A stretch of 64,000 nt of DNA from an uncultured Methanobrevibacter sp. GTDB taxonomy: Archaea; Methanobacteriota; Methanobacteria; Methanobacteriales; Methanobacteriaceae. Numbering within the stretch: the stretch's first letter is position 1; each line of letters opens with the position of its first letter. The DNA is taken from contig NZ_OMWA01000004.1 in assembly GCF_900314615.1 (NCBI RefSeq), positions 1 to 64,000 of the forward strand, read 5' to 3'. The translations under genes and the position numbers were made by a program. Below are positions 1-8,119 of the stretch, in pieces. Below the pieces are notes generated by a model. That model was not told the origin of the DNA. It searched no databases and was given only the letters and a program-made list of their open reading frames with translations.

Positions 1-1
1 C

Positions 2-880
<879 letters not shown>

Positions 881-881
881 A

Positions 882-2242
882 ATGGTTAAACTTACTATGG
901 AGCCTGTCACTCGTATTGAAGGACACGCAAAAATTACAGTACACCTCGATGATGCTGGAAACGTAGAAGAAACAAGATTACATGTTATGGAATTCAGAGG
1001 TTTCGAAAAATTCTTAACAGGTCGTCCTGTAGAAGAATTACCTAGATTAGTTCCTAGAATCTGTGGTATTTGTGATGTACAACACCACTTAGCAGCTGCT
1101 AAAGCTGTAGACCAAATTTTCGGATACGATGATTACGAAATCTTACCTGCTGCTTACAGAATGAGAGAAATTATGAACTGGGGTTCATACATGCACTCCC
1201 ACGCTCTCCACTTTTACTTCTTAGCAGCTCCAGATTTAATCATTCCTAACGGAACTAGAAAAACCAGAAACGTTTTCCAAGTAATTAAAGATATGCCTGA
1301 AGTCGCACTTCAAGCTATTAACATCAGAAGAAACGGTTTAGAAATGGTTAGAAAAATAGGTGGTCGTCCTATTCACCCTACCTCATCCACTCCTGGTGGT
1401 ATTTCTACCGAATTAGATGATGAAACTCAAAAAGACTTACTTGCAAGAGCAAAAGAAAATGTTGAATTAGCACAAGCTACTTTAGACTTAGCTATTCCTG
1501 TATTTGAAGAAAACATTGACTTAATCTCTTCATTAGGTAACTTCGGTGACACCAGACACTGTGGTATCGTAAAACCTGATGGAACTTGGGATGTATACAA
1601 CGGTAATGTAAGATTCAAAGACAAAGATGGAAGCGACATGTTTGAATACAGAAATGAAGAATACGTTGATATTGTTGCTGAACATGTAAAACCTTACTCC
1701 TGGTTAAAATTCCCTTACATTAAAGAGTTAGGATACCCAGAAGGTATTTACAGAGTAGCACCATTATCCAGAATTAATGTCTGTGATCAAATGCCTAAAG
1801 AAGCTCCTCTTGCACAAGAAGCTCTTAAAGCTTTCCGTGATGCTTTCGGATATGCTCAAGCACCATTATTATTCAACTATGCTAGACTCATTGAATTATT
1901 AGCATCTGCTGAATGTGCTGCTAACGCATTAGAAGAAGATCTCCTCGTGGTACTTTAATCCACCATTATCAATCTGATGATAATGGATTATGTACTAAAG
2001 CTAACATTGTTGTAGCTACAATCCAAAACAACCCAGCTATGGAAATGGGTATTCACCAAGTAGCTAAAGATTACATCAAACCTGGTGTAGAAGTAGATGA
2101 TAAAATCTTTAACTTAATGGAAATGGTTATCAGAGCTTACGACCCATGTTTATCTTGTGCTACCCACTCAATGGATAGTCAAATGAGATTAGCTGAAGTA
2201 GATATTGTAGACAGTGAAGGAAACCTCATTAAAAAATTCTAA
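882..2242 (+). pseudogene. mvhA: F420-non-reducing [NiFe]-hydrogenase, large subunit MvhA, frameshifted by an internal deletion
   Basis: Large subunit carrying the NiFe active site. The first part reads cleanly from ATG (GGAGGAG site) with the N-terminal metal motif RICGICDVQHH (Cys61, Cys64). After residue about 354 (ALEEDL) the frame ends in LVVL and a TAA at 1956-1958. The homologous reading continues in another frame from about 1943 (PRGTLIHHYQSDDNGL) to the stop at 2242, and contains the second NiFe motif DPCLSCATH. The family normally has a stretch of about 15-25 residues between these points that is missing here, so a short deletion that is not a multiple of three fits best. As written, the enzyme would lack its C-terminal cysteine ligands and be inactive. 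This may be a sequencing or assembly fault, since a hydrogenotrophic methanogen is expected to need MvhA. Confidence 0.9.
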
Positions 2243-3458
2243 ATTTAAGGGGGTTTTTGGTGCTTGTGAAGGTACTTGCCCTACATCAGCTATTGAAGTA
2301 ACACCTAACTCAATAATTCACTGTGACACTTGTGGTGAAGAACCAAAATGTGCAGATGCTTGTCCTAACGGTGCATTAAAAGTCGAAGAATTCGAAGTTG
2401 TCGACGGTGTAATGCAAGCAAGATTAGTATTCAACTCTGTACTTTGTGATTCCTGTGGTAAATGTGAAGAAGTTTGTCCACAAGAAACCATTAAAGTCAC
2501 TGGTGCTAAATTAAAAGAAGTTGAAGGATTCTGTGTAATGTGTCAAAAATGTGTTGACATTTGCCCTGTAGATGTAATTGGAATTCCGGGTGTTAAAGAA
2601 CCTGCTGAGTATGATTTAGATCTCAAAGGTAAAGGACCAGTTTACATCAAAGATTGTGTTGGATGTGGAACTTGTGTAGAACCTTGTCCTGTAAGCGCAA
2701 TCACTCTTGAAGAAGTAGGCAGTCCAATTACTGTAAATGATGACTGTATCAGATGCGGTTTATGTTCTCAAACCTGTCCTTGGAATGCAATATTCATCTC
2801 AGAGAAAAAACCTGTCAAACGTTCTAAAGAAATTACTTCATTCACTTTCGATTCAGCTAAATGTATTGGTTGTAACACTTGTGTAGAAGCTTGTCCTGGA
2901 GACTTCATCTCTGCAAACAGTGCTAGTTTAACTGTTGCAATTCCTAGTGTATGTGCTGCATGCGGATTATGTGTAAAAGTTTGTCCTGTTGACGCTTTAG
3001 ACATCGAAATCGAATGGGGTGAAGGTGCTCCTGTAGACGCAGAAGGTATCGGAAGAGACGTCGAAAAATGTGACTTCATTGGTGCATGTGCTAACAAATG
3101 TCCTACTGAAGCTATTCGTGTAGTTACCAAAACTGGTATGTCCTGCCCTGCTTTAGTAGAAACTGATTCAGAACCATCTTTCACTAGTTGTATCAGATGT
3201 GGAGCTTGTGCTTCAGTTTGTTCTAACGACGCATTGAAAGTTGATCAGTATGAAGTAACTATTGATGGCGAACCTGTCATAAGAGACAGAATTTCATTCA
3301 ACCCATCTAAATGTGATCAATGTGGTGACTGTATCGAAGCATGTCCTTACGACATGATTCACAAAACAGATAATCCTAAATTACCAATTGCAGGATTCTG
3401 TACTTTATGCGGTCAATGTATTGAAGCATGTCCTGAAGACGCATTATGTTATAAATAG
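2214..3458 (+). CDS. mvhB: Polyferredoxin MvhB, 5' end damaged
   Basis: Multi-[4Fe-4S] protein made of tandem two-cluster ferredoxin units; the usual last gene of the mvhDGAB operon, thought to carry electrons from the hydrogenase. About a dozen CxxCxxCxxxCP-type motifs follow each other (CDSCGKCEEVCP, CVMCQKCVDICP, CVGCGTCVEPCP, CIRCGLCSQTCP and more). The start is abnormal. A strong ribosome site AAGGGGG sits at 2247-2253 just after the mvhA stop, but no in-frame start codon follows at the right distance, and the first cluster motif reads GVFGACEGTCP where CxxCGACxGxCP is expected. The start codon and about the first ten codons appear to be deleted. The only upstream in-frame candidate is a GTG at 2214 inside mvhA without a ribosome site, so the given start is only the maximal open frame. 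Confidence 0.85.
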   Translation: MKETSLKNSKFKGVFGACEGTCPTSAIEVTPNSIIHCDTCGEEPKCADACPNGALKVEEFEVVDGVMQARLVFNSVLCDSCGKCEEVCPQETIKVTGAKLKEVEGFCVMCQKCVDICPVDVIGIPGVKEPAEYDLDLKGKGPVYIKDCVGCGTCVEPCPVSAITLEEVGSPITVNDDCIRCGLCSQTCPWNAIFISEKKPVKRSKEITSFTFDSAKCIGCNTCVEACPGDFISANSASLTVAIPSVCAACGLCVKVCPVDALDIEIEWGEGAPVDAEGIGRDVEKCDFIGACANKCPTEAIRVVTKTGMSCPALVETDSEPSFTSCIRCGACASVCSNDALKVDQYEVTIDGEPVIRDRISFNPSKCDQCGDCIEACPYDMIHKTDNPKLPIAGFCTLCGQCIEACPEDALCYK

Positions 3459-3483
3459 GTGTGATAACACGCACACCTTTTTA
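3457..3483 (+). terminator. Hairpin terminator after mvhB
   Basis: A perfect 7-bp stem AGGTGTG / CACACCT with an 8-base loop overlaps the mvhB stop and is followed by TTTTATTTTC and a long T-run. The convergent pyrC ends just beyond it, so it separates the mvh operon from pyrC. Confidence 0.7.
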
Positions 3484-3508
3484 TTTTCTTTTTTTTTAAA
3501 AAAATTAG

Positions 3509-4765
3509 TTATATTTTATTCATTACTACTTTTCCATTAACGATTGTCATTACTGGCATTCCAATGTAGTTCCAACCATCGAATGGAGAGTATTCTGCTT
3601 TTGTTTTAAATTCATCAATATTGAATTTGCCTTCTCTTTTGAGGTCAATAACAGTAAAATCAGCATCTTTTCCTATGGCTATTTCTCCTTTATTTTCAAG
3701 CCCATACACTTTTGATGCATTTTCACTAAATATTTTTGGAATAATTTCTAAATCGATATTTCCTTTGTTAACTTCAGTCAAAATTAGGGGAACGACAGTT
3801 TCTAAATTAGGAATTCCCGGAGATGACATCCAGACTCCTTTTGTTTTATCCTCTAATGTGTGAGGTGCATGATCTGTTCCAATAATTGATGTTTCATCTA
3901 AATCTGTTATTCTGACGCTGTCTTTCATTTCTCTAAGTGGAGGATTGGTTTTTACGAATGTTCCATATATATTGTAAGCGGAATTGTCAAGCAGCAGGTG
4001 ATGTGGTGTAAATTCCCAGCTTACAGGCTGTGTTTTACTTGCTTCTTTTGCAAGAGCCAATGATTTGGATGAGCTTAGATGGCATATGTGCAGTCTCAGG
4101 TTATTTTTGCCTGCAAGTTCTATTGCCTGTTTGACGGATTCATCTTCTGATCTGGCAGGTCTTGCATAAGTATAGTCAATCGGTTTATTTTCTTCTTTTT
4201 GTTTTAATTTTTCAGTTTCACTTTCCACTATTGATTTTTTTTCACAGTGAACACAGACAAGTCCGTTATAGTCTGTGGTCTGTTTTAATTTTCCTAAGTT
4301 TTCAAAGATTTCTTCCAAACTTTCATCACTTTCCAGGTCCATAAATACTTTAAATGATATGGGATTTAGACTAATCATCTTTTCCATTTCTTCAAGAGTG
4401 TTATGTCCTGCCTGGAGCTCGTAATTAACGGCGGATTTTTCATCTGCGATTTTTATTTTCTCTTCAAGCGCTTTGTATGTATTTGTTTTCGGCAGTGTGT
4501 TTGGCATATCAATTACTGTTGTAAAACCTCCGTTGGCTGCAGCTAAACTTCCTGTTTTAAAATCTTCTTTCTGTGTTAATCCAGGGTCTCTAAAATGGAT
4601 GTGGGGGTCTATAAATCCTGGCATGATATAGTTATGGTCAATGTCAATGATTTCATCTCCCTTAAGCGGATTTTTAGAAATATCTGTTATTTTACCATCT
4701 TCAATTTTAATATTGTATTCGCCCTTTCTATCTACCAATCTGCAATTTTTTATTACTAAATCCAT
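3509..4765 (-). CDS. pyrC: Dihydroorotase
   Basis: Third step of pyrimidine synthesis: cyclisation of carbamoyl-aspartate to dihydroorotate. It is an amidohydrolase TIM barrel of 418 residues, the usual length. Metal-site motifs are visible: DPHIHFRDPG (His55 and His57), the HCEKKS segment, LHICHLSS, and GTDHAPHT near residue 295. The C-terminal NPxx-type end and IVNGKVV close the small beta domain. It starts at ATG with a weak GGGACTG site. It runs toward the mvh operon and is a single-gene unit; the divergent neighbour is the nucleotidyltransferase-like gene. Confidence 0.95.
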   Translation of the reverse strand: MDLVIKNCRLVDRKGEYNIKIEDGKITDISKNPLKGDEIIDIDHNYIMPGFIDPHIHFRDPGLTQKEDFKTGSLAAANGGFTTVIDMPNTLPKTNTYKALEEKIKIADEKSAVNYELQAGHNTLEEMEKMISLNPISFKVFMDLESDESLEEIFENLGKLKQTTDYNGLVCVHCEKKSIVESETEKLKQKEENKPIDYTYARPARSEDESVKQAIELAGKNNLRLHICHLSSSKSLALAKEASKTQPVSWEFTPHHLLLDNSAYNIYGTFVKTNPPLREMKDSVRITDLDETSIIGTDHAPHTLEDKTKGVWMSSPGIPNLETVVPLILTEVNKGNIDLEIIPKIFSENASKVYGLENKGEIAIGKDADFTVIDLKREGKFNIDEFKTKAEYSPFDGWNYIGMPVMTIVNGKVVMNKI

Positions 4766-4850
4766 TTTCAGTCCCCATTTCTTTAATTATTTATTATTTA
4801 TATTTTTAAAAACATAAGCTTTTTTTAATTTGAGAGTTAAATTTATTTTT

Positions 4851-5933
4851 ATGTCTCAAGTTTCAAATATTCTTTCACGTGATAAAAATTTATTTTTCAA
4901 TGATTTGGATGAAAAATATAAAATTTCAGATACCTCCAGTGAGATTAATTTAATAGCTGATTTCACCGAGTATAATCCTTTACATAATGGTCATTTTCAT
5001 TGCATGAAAACTGCAAAACATATGTTTCCTAACTCATTATTTGTAGCTATTGTGCCGGGGTTATTTGAAAGAAGTGGTAGAGGTATTCCATATATATTGC
5101 CTAGGGAACTTAGGGCAGAAATTGCAATTTCTGTTGGTGCAGACATTGTTGTCGAAGGCCCTCCTATGGGAATTATGGGATCAGGTCAGTATTCTCTATG
5201 TCTCTGCCGCATGTTCAAGGCTTTAAACACAGATTATATACCTAGAGGATATAAGCCAGTTGAAGGAATAGATGAAATTTTGAAAAGAATTAATATGGGT
5301 CATCATGTTGCCCCCAAACCTTACAAAATTGTCGATAAAACCGCTAATGAAATTCTTTTAAAGGGAAAACTGGAAGAGGACAATTATGTGATAACCTCAT
5401 TTTCCAATTCCCTGAGCAAAATCGGCTTTGATTTTACAGGCAAGTTCATATTTGTAGAGCGTATTGAAGGGGTAAGCGGCACACTTATTCGTGAAAGTAT
5501 TCTTGAAGATAACTTTGACAATGTTTTGGATATGATGCCTTCAAAAACAATTGAAGTGTTGAAGCGTGAAATAAAAAATGATGCGATAATCTACGGATTG
5601 CGTGATGAAGACAGTATTTTGGATACTGCAAATAATTATACCTTTGAAGATCTGTCAGAATTAAACCTGTTCAATGAGAAACTGGCTCAAAATATCGTAG
5701 ATAACAGGCCATTCAGCAATATTGAAGAAATTGAAGATGCTATTCTTCAGGGATTTTCAACTCATTTTCGCCAGAGGGTATTGAGCATTCTGGAAAATCC
5801 GATTCCTAAAAAATTAATTTCAGAATATATTGACAACTATCCTTCTGTTATTAGAATTTTAGGATATAAAAATGATGATTGTCTGGAAAAATTTAAAAAA
5901 AAGGTAAATAATGAAAATATTTCATTATTTTAA
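4851..5933 (+). CDS. HIGH-superfamily nucleotidyltransferase, TmcAL (tRNA-Met cytidine acetate ligase)-like
   Basis: The N-terminal region has the adenylyl-transfer motif EYNPLHNGH, as in bacterial TmcAL/YlbM, followed by a Rossmann-type nucleotidyltransferase core (FVAIVPGLFERSGRG, GADIVVEGPP) and a GTLIRES segment in the place of the second ATP-binding motif. The C-terminal 130 residues are helical and may bind RNA. In bacteria TmcAL makes N4-acetylcytidine in elongator tRNA-Met from acetate and ATP; whether this archaeal homologue does the same is inference. I prefer the ATG over an in-frame TTG 21 bases upstream, because MSQVSNI begins a normal-looking protein and neither codon has a clear ribosome site. 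The gene overlaps the stop of the convergent next gene by 4 bases. Confidence 0.75.
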   Translation: MSQVSNILSRDKNLFFNDLDEKYKISDTSSEINLIADFTEYNPLHNGHFHCMKTAKHMFPNSLFVAIVPGLFERSGRGIPYILPRELRAEIAISVGADIVVEGPPMGIMGSGQYSLCLCRMFKALNTDYIPRGYKPVEGIDEILKRINMGHHVAPKPYKIVDKTANEILLKGKLEEDNYVITSFSNSLSKIGFDFTGKFIFVERIEGVSGTLIRESILEDNFDNVLDMMPSKTIEVLKREIKNDAIIYGLRDEDSILDTANNYTFEDLSELNLFNEKLAQNIVDNRPFSNIEEIEDAILQGFSTHFRQRVLSILENPIPKKLISEYIDNYPSVIRILGYKNDDCLEKFKKKVNNENISLF

Positions 5934-6928
5934 ACACCAGATAAAATGTGGTTAATTACATTCTGTGGGTTTTTAAGTGCAAATATTGCATCTATGAATG
6001 TTGGGTATACTGTACCTAACATGAACAGATATACGATGTAGTAAATGACTACTAAAATTACAATAATTAAAATAATTGTAAGCAATATGTCAACAACACC
6101 CATAGGTTCTTTTTCTTCCTGATAGTTCAGGTTATGAATTCCTTTTTCATTTACTTCAGGAGCTGCTTTTGGCTGTCCACTCATTTCCCTTGCAATTTCA
6201 GCTCTGAGTCTAGCTTCCATTTCTTCAGGAGTTTCAGCTCTAGGCATGCTTACTTGAGGTTTTTGCTCTACAGCAGGTCTAGGAGCATATTGTTTTTTAG
6301 TTAAAGATCCGTATTGTTCTTCATCTTTTGCTAACTGTTCTCCTAATGGAACTTCATTTTCATCAAAGTACAAGTCATCTAAGTATTTTTCATATTTGTC
6401 TTCTAGATCTTGTCTTGCATGGGTTTTTGGTGGTTCGTAACTGTGGTCAGGATAAATATATTCTGGTTCTTCAGCAACAGGTTGTTGTTGAATTTCATTT
6501 TGAGGTATGTATTCATATTCATTTTGTGCAACTTGTTGTGGTTCTTCTTGATAGATACTTTCATTATCTCCAATATATGATGATTCTAACCCTCCTGAGT
6601 ATTCAATACTGTCTTTAATGTTATATGGGGAATCATCATTGATTGCTTTGTATTCTTGAACAGGTTCTTCCTGAGCATATGGTATTTCATATTCTTGCTG
6701 TGGCTGGTAAATATTCTCTTCCACAGGTGCTTGTTCATATACTGGTTCTTCTTGAACTGGAGCTTGTTGCTGTTGAGTATTATCTAATCCAAGTCCGACA
6801 ATTTTTTCTAAACAGTCTTTACAGTAAATTTTTCCAGCAATTGCTAAACCACATTCTTTACAAATAGATTTTCCACATATTGCACATGTATCTGTGCCTT
6901 CTCTTCCAGGATGATAATGACATTCCAT
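5930..6928 (-). CDS. Zinc-ribbon, Gln/Glu-rich, single-pass membrane protein of unknown function
   Basis: The N-terminal 45 residues hold a B-box-like zinc-binding region with Cys/His pairs (ECHYHPG, CAICGKSICKECG, YCKDCLEK). Then comes a long low-complexity, acidic, Gln/Pro/Tyr-rich region (QQQQAPVQEEPVYEQAP and similar) to about residue 280, and one strong hydrophobic segment (VVDILLTIILIIVILVV) followed by a second hydrophobic stretch near the C terminus. The likely layout is a cytoplasmic zinc domain and linker anchored at the membrane. I chose the ATG (MECHYHPG), because the GTG three codons upstream lies within the GAGTG ribosome-site-like sequence. No enzymatic motif is seen. Similar zinc-ribbon/TM proteins occur twice more in this window, with no shared function evident. 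Confidence 0.7.
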   Translation of the reverse strand: MECHYHPGREGTDTCAICGKSICKECGLAIAGKIYCKDCLEKIVGLGLDNTQQQQAPVQEEPVYEQAPVEENIYQPQQEYEIPYAQEEPVQEYKAINDDSPYNIKDSIEYSGGLESSYIGDNESIYQEEPQQVAQNEYEYIPQNEIQQQPVAEEPEYIYPDHSYEPPKTHARQDLEDKYEKYLDDLYFDENEVPLGEQLAKDEEQYGSLTKKQYAPRPAVEQKPQVSMPRAETPEEMEARLRAEIAREMSGQPKAAPEVNEKGIHNLNYQEEKEPMGVVDILLTIILIIVILVVIYYIVYLFMLGTVYPTFIDAIFALKNPQNVINHILSGV

Positions 6929-6995
6929 AAGTAACACTCTCTATGAATAATTTTATTAATGTATATATTTGTTTTTTTTATTTATATAAACGTTT

Positions 6996-7226
6996 TTATG
7001 ATTTGGTTTTATCAATTATTTTTTCGGCCACGATTTCTGAAGAAATTAAATCATCAACTGTTGCAAGATAACTTCCAAGATTATGGCTGTCAATTTCATA
7101 TTCGATAGTTCTGTCCTCTACATTGCCTTTAACATAATTTTCATTATCAATTTCCAATGAATCATATATTAGGGATGCAGCTTCTTTTGTTTTATAATTC
7201 AGTGTTAATTTAGATTTTATTTTCAT
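6996..7226 (-). CDS. pcc1: KEOPS complex subunit Pcc1
   Basis: A 76-residue protein of the Pcc1 family, the dimerising subunit of the KEOPS complex that helps form N6-threonylcarbamoyladenosine at position 37 of ANN-decoding tRNAs. The recognisable pattern is an N-terminal strand (KIKSKLTLNYKTKEAASLIY), then the VEDRTIEYEID strand, then the C-terminal helix motif GSYLATVDDLI. Length and order agree with archaeal Pcc1. It has its own ATG after GTGAAAAA. It is divergent from the ribosomal protein L10e gene, sharing an AT-rich promoter region of about 225 bases. Confidence 0.85.
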   Translation of the reverse strand: MKIKSKLTLNYKTKEAASLIYDSLEIDNENYVKGNVEDRTIEYEIDSHNLGSYLATVDDLISSEIVAEKIIDKTKS

Positions 7227-7349
7227 TTTTTCACATTTTGTAATATATAATTATATTATTTTATTTGATGATATTTATCTTATTCTATGGAAAATATGGT
7301 AACCTTTATTAATAACTTTATTAATATATTTAAGTATTCTATATATTAC

Positions 7350-7445
7350 GATATATAATTTTTATATAGCTATTATCAAATCTTATAATAATGTAGCTAT
7401 TTTTTAATTAAACATGGTTTTTCATGTTATTTTTATTTCGGAGGA
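7350..7445 (+). promoter_or_regulatory. Putative promoter and leader of the L10e gene
   Basis: A TATA-like run (ATATATAATTTTTATATAG) lies about 90 bases before the start codon. A short inverted repeat AACATG / CATGTT (7411-7416 and 7423-7428) lies between it and the strong GGAGGA ribosome site at 7440-7445. The hairpin could be a leader structure, but no function is shown. Confidence 0.4.
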
Positions 7446-7451
7446 ATTATA

Positions 7452-7934
7452 ATGGTTCGTGCTTATACTAGAAGAGATTATATTAGAAAAACCCCAAATT
7501 CAAGAATTGTACAATATGATATGGGTAACTTAAAAGATGAATTTCCAGTGTCATTAAGTTTAGCTGTTAAAAAACCAGCTCAAATCAGACACAACTCTTT
7601 AGAAGCTGCAAGGATTGCTTCTAACAGATTAATGCAAAGAGCTGCTGGTAGAATGGGTTACCACTTAAAATTAAGAGTTTACCCTCACCAAATCGTAAGG
7701 GAAAATCCTATGGCAACCGGTGCAGGTGCGGATAGGGTACAAAGTGGTATGAGAAACGCATTCGGTAAACCAATCAGTGTTGAAGCTATTGTTAAAAAAG
7801 ATCAGAGAGTTATCACCATTGATTGTCAGGAAAAAAACTTTGAACAAGCTAAAGTTGCATTAAAAAGAGCAGGTATGAAATTACCAGTTCCATGCAAAAT
7901 AGTTGTTGACAAAGGCGCAGATTTAATTAAATAG
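7452..7934 (+). CDS. rpl10e: Large-subunit ribosomal protein L10e (uL16 family)
   Basis: Core 50S protein at the tRNA-binding face, the archaeal/eukaryal counterpart of bacterial L16. All 160 residues fit the family: N-terminal MVRAYTRRDYIRKTPNSRI, the conserved LKLRVYPHQIVREN and MATGAGADRVQSGMRNAFGKP loop, and a basic C-terminal half. A strong GGAGGA site precedes the ATG. Codon use is that of a highly expressed gene (many AGA, TTA and GCT codons). It is transcribed alone and followed by long T-tracts. Confidence 0.97.
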   Translation: MVRAYTRRDYIRKTPNSRIVQYDMGNLKDEFPVSLSLAVKKPAQIRHNSLEAARIASNRLMQRAAGRMGYHLKLRVYPHQIVRENPMATGAGADRVQSGMRNAFGKPISVEAIVKKDQRVITIDCQEKNFEQAKVALKRAGMKLPVPCKIVVDKGADLIK

Positions 7935-7939
7935 ATTTT

Positions 7940-7985
7940 TAATTAAATTCTTTTTTTACTCTTTTTTTATACATTTTTTTTATTT
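7940..7985 (+). terminator. T-rich terminator after L10e
   Basis: Three T-runs (CTTTTTTTACTCTTTTTTTAT, then a further T-run) directly follow the L10e stop. Oligo-T stretches without a hairpin are the common archaeal termination signal. Confidence 0.5.
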
Positions 7986-8119
7986 TTCACTGTTTTTCGA
8001 ATTTTTTAATTAAGTATTTAAACTTAAAAATAGATAACATTATACATATATTATTGGTAATGTTTTCATTAGCTAATATTGTCAATTAAATATAATTTTT
8101 AAACCAAGAGGTTAATGTT

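Noticed and set aside
2768..3184. 138-codon open frame opposite mvhB
   Set aside because: It is an antisense shadow of the repetitive Cys-rich polyferredoxin codons; no family resemblance and no ribosome site.
4830..4850. TTG start extending the TmcAL-like protein by seven residues
   Set aside because: No ribosome site, and the added residues (MRVKFIF) do not fit the family start as well as the ATG that follows.
6650..6800. Low-complexity Gln/Glu-rich stretch considered as a tandem DNA repeat
   Set aside because: The codons vary and no constant repeat unit exists; it is a biased protein linker and not a nucleotide repeat.
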